Of a stretch of DNA of 20,680 nt, positions 16,834 through 20,680 are shown piece by piece; the first letter of the stretch is position 1; each line of letters begins with the position of its first letter. The notes under the pieces were generated by a model. It saw only the letters and a list, made by a program, of their open reading frames with translations, was not told the origin of the DNA and ran no database searches. Both the position numbers and the translations under genes were made by a program. Source of the stretch: CAJBLF01 sp964560855 (lineage in GTDB: Bacteria > Patescibacteriota > Gracilibacteria > Absconditabacterales > Absconditicoccaceae); the NCBI GenBank assembly GCA_964560855.1, contig CAZLLU010000011.1:1-20680 (forward strand), in the 5' to 3' direction.

Positions 16834-16907
16834 GTCATTGCGAGGAATGTAATAACGAAGCAATCTAAGATAATATTACGAGATTGCTTCACTCCGTTCG
16901 CAACGAT
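16834..16907. mobile_element. REP/MITE-like palindromic element
   Basis: The inner 10-bp inverted repeat GAAGCAATCT (16857-16866) and AGATTGCTTC (16881-16890) is perfect. The outer repeat TCATTGCGA near 16836-16844 and TCGCAACGA (16898-16906) has one mismatch. The core words CATTGCGAGG and GAAGCAATCT match a palindrome known to me from many unrelated bacterial genomes. The right end lies 7 bp before the start codon of the PEBP-family gene. Confidence 0.75.
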
Positions 16908-16913
16908 CTTATC

Positions 16914-17555
16914 ATGAAGAAACGTCTACGATTCGTATTGATCGGTATTTGCGTCCTTGTTGTCATAGGACTAAGGGTATTTTCTCCTGAGGATGTGCGA
17001 ATATGTGACGGAGAGGTATTGCTGAAACACGGAAACCCAAGCGTTGATGACTCGGGATTTTTTTGTAGTTGAGGGAAGCTGATTCAATCGTTTTTAGCCA
17101 CTAAAGATATTCCCATGAAAATTATCTCTAATTTTCCAGACAACGGATTGATGCCTGCACAATATACTTGTGACGGTGAAGGTCTGTTCCCTCGTTTGAC
17201 GATAGAGGATATCCCTGCAAACACCAAAGCTCTGGCACTTGTTGTCGATGATCCTGATGCGCCTGCGAGGACTTGGGATCATTTACTGCTTGCTAATATT
17301 CCTGTCGAATGAGCCTATATTGTTCTTTCCCAGGAGAGCTTCGATACTTCTGTATTTGGACAAAATTCTCGAGGCGAATTGGCTCGATGAGCTCCTTGTC
17401 CATCAAGTTGAACACATAGATATATGTTCAAAGTGTATGCGTTGTCGGAAAATCTTGATCTGACTTCCTGATTTTCCAAAGAAAGATTGCTTGAATCGAT
17501 GAGATGAAAAATAAATGCACAAGCACAGCTTGTAGGATTGTACCAAAGAAAATAA
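16914..17555 (+). CDS. YbhB/PEBP-family protein, membrane-anchored
   Basis: 213 residues. Residues about 5-23 are a membrane anchor or signal. An N-terminal stretch of ~45 residues with two Cys (near 31 and 51) is not part of the usual family. The PEBP (Raf kinase inhibitor-like) fold then starts at M-K-I-I-S-N-F-P-D-N-G, with D-D-P-D-A-P at residues 112-117, W-D-H-L-L-L-A-N-I-P, and the ligand-site motif G-A-P-C-P-S-S-G-T-H-R-Y at 159-170. Bacterial members are of unknown function. Six UGA codons are Gly, including Gly159 and Gly166 in the ligand motif. The ATG at 16914 is preferred over an earlier TTG inside the palindrome. The stop TAA touches the stop of murC on the other strand (17555/17556). 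Confidence 0.9.
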
Positions 17556-18926
17556 TTATTTTTTGAGATAATTTCTGATTCTATAATCGATATCGCCAGC
17601 GCTATATATAACGATAATGCTATCGTTTTTCGTTTGTTCGATAGCCTTTGTGATCGTAGAAAAATCCGTGGTGTAGGATCCTCAACAGACATCAGCGAAA
17701 TGTTCGCCGAGTTCATTCAGATTTTTGATATTTTTCAATGCAGGAATTTTTTTTGTGAGTTCTGAGAGATTTTCTCTTGCTGCATAGATGTCGTAGATTA
17801 TCACTTGGTCATATGTATTCAGCGCTTTTTCAAAATCTTTCCGTCATAAAACGATCCTGTTGATTTGATGCGGTTGAAAAATAACGAATAGTTTTTTCTT
17901 TGGAAATCTTTTTTTCAGCGCTTGATATCCAAGTTCGATAGAGGAGGCCATATGTCCATAATCGCTATATATGGGTGCTTTGTTCTTTGTTTTGCCTATT
18001 AACTCCATTCTCCTTCGAATTCAGGTGAAACTTTTGAGTGTAGAGTCCAAAGTTCAGAGCTTAGCTTTGGTTAGCTCTTTCATTAAAGCTAAAACCAATG
18101 AACCGTTGATGTTGTTGTGGTCGCCGAGCAGGTGAGTGAATGCGATATTCTTGACTGCTACTTCTTTGATTTTCTTGGACTTAATTCACTTCAATCACTT
18201 TGGTACGAAAATAGTTTTTTTTGTTTTTGTGATAAGTTGTTCGAATGCTGAAATATAGTCTTTCATATCTTTGTAGTAATCCGTGTGATCGAGTTCCAGT
18301 GAGGTGATTATTGCATAATCCAGATCGAGGTGGAGAAAGTGTCTTTTGTATTCGCAGGCTTCCACAAAAAATTTCCGTTTTTTGATGAGTTTGTAATCTA
18401 GCTTCTTGCCTGTGAAAATATAGTCGAAAATATTCCTGATGTCATTTCCCGCTTTTGTGTTGATGGTATAACTTTTGTCGTCGAAACTTGGGACTAGCGC
18501 TCATAAAATGCCGAGTCAAAATTGCTTATCCATTTTTTTTGCGGTATGGATTGCCAGGGCAGTAGAGGAGCTTTTGCCGTTTGTACCTGCAAATCCTATT
18601 GTCGTGAAATATTTGGAGACTTCTCCCAAAAATTGAAAATAATTCAGGATGACCATCACTTTTCTATTTTCTTTCATGACTTTTCTCGCTTCGAGAACTT
18701 CCGGACTTTCTGCTACGGCTTCAGAATAGATCACTGCATCACCCAGTTGTACTTTGTATTTTCCGTGGCCGATGATGACCTTCATTTCTTTCGCTTTTAG
18801 CTTGTCTGTGAGTTCGCTCTGGACTGCATCGATGCAAACGATGTTGGTATATCACAAATCATGCAGCATTCATGCTACACCGGACATTCCTGTTCATCAT
18901 GCTCAGACGAGGACAATATTTCTCAT
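17556..18926 (-). CDS. murC: UDP-N-acetylmuramate-L-alanine ligase (MurC)
   Basis: 456 residues, normal for MurC, which adds L-Ala to UDP-MurNAc in peptidoglycan synthesis. The N-terminal Rossmann loop G-A-G-G-T-G-M-S-G (residues 7-15) matches MurC; most of its glycines are UGA codons. The ATP loop is A-G-T-N-G-K-S-S-S (Lys118) where MurC usually has G-T-H-G-K-T-T-T. The central motif E-A-C-E-Y-K-R-H-F-L-H-L followed by L-E-L-D-H-T-D-Y-Y, and S-F-T-G-I-R-R-R-M-E, D-Y-G-H, F-Q-P-H-Q and Y-S-A-G-D-I in the C-terminal domain are all as expected. A Mpl-type or MurT-like ligase is a less likely alternative. TATACT at 18938-18943 would give an almost leaderless mRNA. Convergent with the PEBP gene. 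Confidence 0.9.
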
Positions 18927-19053
18927 GTCAATTACAAAGTATAAATTACCTATGTACTGTAGCGAATCCAATAATAAAAACAAGAAAAAGAATTTTGTCT
19001 TATTTTTTTGTTTTTTATTAGAAGCTTGGTGGAAACTGTTATTTCCTTTTGTC

Positions 19054-19081
19054 CTGACTTTGTCAGTTTTTTTCTTTTTTT
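19054..19081 (+). terminator. Intrinsic terminator-like hairpin upstream of the radical SAM gene
   Basis: CTGAC-TTT-GTCAG followed by seven T, one C and seven T. No recognised plus-strand gene ends before it, so it may serve as an attenuator for the radical SAM-CYTH unit or end a short unannotated RNA. The rest of the divergent gap 18927-19138 shows only A/T-rich sequence. Confidence 0.6.
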
Positions 19082-19138
19082 GGATCGTGATAATTCTCGT
19101 GTTGCCATCAAATCTTTTATTCCTTATCTTTGTATATT

Positions 19139-20101
19139 ATGAAACAATTAGACGAGCAACAAACAAGTGTTGTATGAACAGATGGGCAGAAAAACATTTC
19201 TTGTACTAGGGATTTAAGGTATATCCTTACTCAGGATTGTAATTATCATTGTTGATTCTGTCATAAAGAAAGGATGGATGGTAATGAAAAATCCTTATTT
19301 GATGCTAAAGATTATTGATTTATTTATAAAACTGTTTCAAATGCTATTCCGTTACAGTGAGTTACTTTGACTGGTGGTGAACCACTTATTAGGAAGGATA
19401 TTTATGAAATTTTAACTGAATTAAAACACAAGGACGCTTTTGTAACTATGGTTACTAACTGAGCACTTTTAAATAAAAGATCCAACGTACTACCTTTGGT
19501 TGATAGACTCAATATTTCTCTTCATTCTACCAATCAAGCTTTGTATGAATCTATCACTGGTAGTCATACTAATGTCCAATATTTGATGAATGATATTCGT
19601 GGTATCAAAAAACAATTTCCTGATATTGATCTTAGACTCAATGCAACTTTGGTTGAATGAACTACTGCAAGACCTCATGAACTTATGTCTATGATACATT
19701 TTGTGAAAGAAAATAATTTAACAATAAAATATCTTGAACTTTCTCCTAGATGAATAGATTGATTTATTCCTACTTCATCTATTATTCCTTTTCTTTTGCA
19801 AGAATGATTTGTAGCTACTCCCACGCAAAGAGGGGAAACTATTTATGTCTATGGTAATGCAAAAGTTATTTTGAGGACATTGATGTGCTCTCTTGTTCAA
19901 GATCATGCTTTGGACCAGGGATATTGTAAACAAAATGCTGATATTAATATTTCCCCTGATGGACTGATCTCTTCATGTATTTATGATCAGAAAAAAATTT
20001 GAATATATGAATTAGTTAAGTCTAGAGATAAAAGACAGCTTTCAGATGCTTTTATTCATGCTACGAATGAGTCAACAACCTATAATTGTTGTGTAAAATA
20101 A
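19139..20101 (+). CDS. Radical SAM enzyme, MoaA/SPASM-like, unknown substrate
   Basis: 320 residues. The C-x3-C-x2-C motif is C-N-Y-H-C-G-F-C (Cys34, Cys38, Cys41), which binds the [4Fe-4S] cluster that cleaves S-adenosylmethionine; the Gly inside it is a UGA codon. T-G-G-E-P-L (about 78-83) is the canonical SAM-binding motif, followed by V-T-N-G and L-N-I-S-L-H. The C-terminal part has further Cys (C-S-L, Y-C-K-Q, S-C-I-Y and a final C-C-V-K), around I-S-P-D-G, consistent with an extra cluster as in MoaA or SPASM proteins. Ten UGA codons are Gly. No other molybdenum-cofactor gene is in sight, so a true MoaA role is doubtful. It sits 23 bp before the CYTH gene. No Shine-Dalgarno site. Confidence 0.92.
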
Positions 20102-20124
20102 TTTTTAATTTGTTATTGTTTTTT

Positions 20125-20634
20125 ATGCTAGAAAGAGAAAAAACTTATCTTCTTATTTCACTTCCTGATGATTTTGATAATTATCTGGTTCAAGAAATCA
20201 TAGATATTTATATTCCACTTAGAGATTGAATGGCTCAATTGAGAGCTCGTAAAAAAGATAAAATTTATGAACTTACCAAAAAATTTCCTCTCCAAAAATG
20301 AGATAATTCTCTTCAGACAGAAAATACTATTTTGATTGATGAAGACGAATTTGATTATTTATCTACGTATTTGCCCTGCATTTTGCAGAAAAAAAGATAT
20401 TCCTATTCTCCTCAGCAGTGAATAGTATACGATATTGATGTTTTTGAGTGAAAACTTTCTTGATTGATTATGATAGATGTAGAATTTGCTGATGAATCGA
20501 TTATGAAAAATTTTATTCCGCCTAGTCTTTTTGGTAAAGAACTTACTCAAGATAAAAGATTTGCGTGAGGTGTTTTGGCACAAATGCAGAAGTGTGATAT
20601 AGAGAAACTTTTGAAGGAAGTTTATTGTAAATAA
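20125..20634 (+). CDS. CYTH-domain protein (triphosphate tunnel metalloenzyme-like)
   Basis: 169 residues, the size of a single CYTH domain. The N-terminal E-R-E-K is the E-x-E-x-K signature that binds metal and triphosphate. Later elements fit the tunnel strands: L-R-A-R-K-K, Y-E-L-T-K-K, T-E-N-T-I-L-I-D, Q-K-K-R-Y-S-Y, Y-D-I-D-V-F-E-G-K-L-S-G-L, D-V-E-F. Members include inorganic triphosphatase, thiamine triphosphatase and class IV adenylate cyclase; the sequence alone does not choose among them. Six UGA codons are Gly, including the G in V-F-E-G-K-L-S-G. It follows the radical SAM gene closely on the same strand and ends at a hairpin, so the two are probably one operon. Confidence 0.85.
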
Positions 20635-20640
20635 TAAAAA

Positions 20641-20670
20641 AAATCTGATTTTCTTCAGATTTCATTTTCT
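20641..20670 (+). terminator. Terminator of the radical SAM-CYTH unit
   Basis: AAATCTGA-TTTTCT-TCAGATTT, a perfect 8-bp stem, followed by a T-rich but interrupted tract (CATTTTCTT). It starts 6 bp after the CYTH stop codon. Confidence 0.7.
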
Positions 20671-20680
20671 TACCCAGAGG

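Noticed and set aside
18010..18070. Heptad-like repeat inside murC
   Set aside because: Only partial 7-bp periodicity (CTTTGGA, CTCTACA) is seen, and the encoded helix fits MurC without an insertion.
18970..19110. A ~52-residue Lys-rich minus-strand ORF or an N-terminal extension of MurC
   Set aside because: The sequence is low-complexity and A-rich, and MurC homologs begin at M-R-N-I-V-L-V-G; no ATG exists for the extension.
18754..19209. A 151-residue plus-strand membrane protein upstream of the radical SAM gene
   Set aside because: It is antisense to murC for half its length and overlaps the radical SAM start. The rest comes from T-rich DNA containing the terminator-like hairpin, and it has no Gly codon after 18953.
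19139..20101. Naming the gene moaA
   Set aside because: The radical SAM motifs are clear, but no other molybdenum-cofactor gene is near and the C-terminal Cys pattern was not matched to MoaA with certainty.

Overview
This window comes from a bacterium that reads UGA as glycine (translation table 25), as known for Absconditabacteria (SR1) and Gracilibacteria of the Candidate Phyla Radiation. Under the standard code nearly every gene looks broken. With UGA read as Gly, and only UAA and UAG as stops, the fragments join into intact proteins of normal length. In gatA, ruvB, murC, ndk, rpmE, the radical SAM gene and the PEBP gene, UGA falls where the families carry conserved glycines. All CDS coordinates here use that code. 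Shine-Dalgarno sites are mostly absent, while sigma70-like promoters and short hairpin/U-tract terminators are easy to see.

Layout, left to right. Positions 1-3108 (minus): a large HerA/VirD4/TraG-like ATPase cut by the window edge, preceded by a multispanning membrane protein. Positions 3214-5696 (plus): a secreted or anchored Cys/Thr-rich protein, gatA, and a small AT-rich anchored protein. Positions 5736-5963 (plus): tRNA-Arg(GCG) and tRNA-Val(GAC). Positions 6286-7653 (minus): a two-gene unit with an archaeo-eukaryotic-type primase (PriS-like) and a 132-residue unknown. Positions 7767-9353 (minus): a DUF389 membrane protein behind a near-consensus promoter.

Positions 9527-13625 (minus) form one run: SLH-domain exported protein, small membrane protein, ruvB, Cys-containing membrane protein, DUF5652 protein, tRNA-Leu(CAG). 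Positions 13775-15339 (plus): ndk, rpmE and a PH-like membrane protein. After them come a metallophosphoesterase (minus), a PEBP-family protein (plus) and murC (minus). The window ends with a plus-strand pair: a radical SAM enzyme and a CYTH-domain protein.

The gene content mixes housekeeping (tRNA amidation, recombination, nucleotide balance, ribosome, peptidoglycan) with envelope proteins and two less usual modules, the PriS-like primase unit and the radical SAM-CYTH pair. Gaps between genes hold 7-bp and 8-bp tandem repeats. One 7-bp array lies in frame inside the phosphoesterase, and a REP/MITE-like palindrome abuts the start of the PEBP gene. No CRISPR array, transposase or origin is visible.
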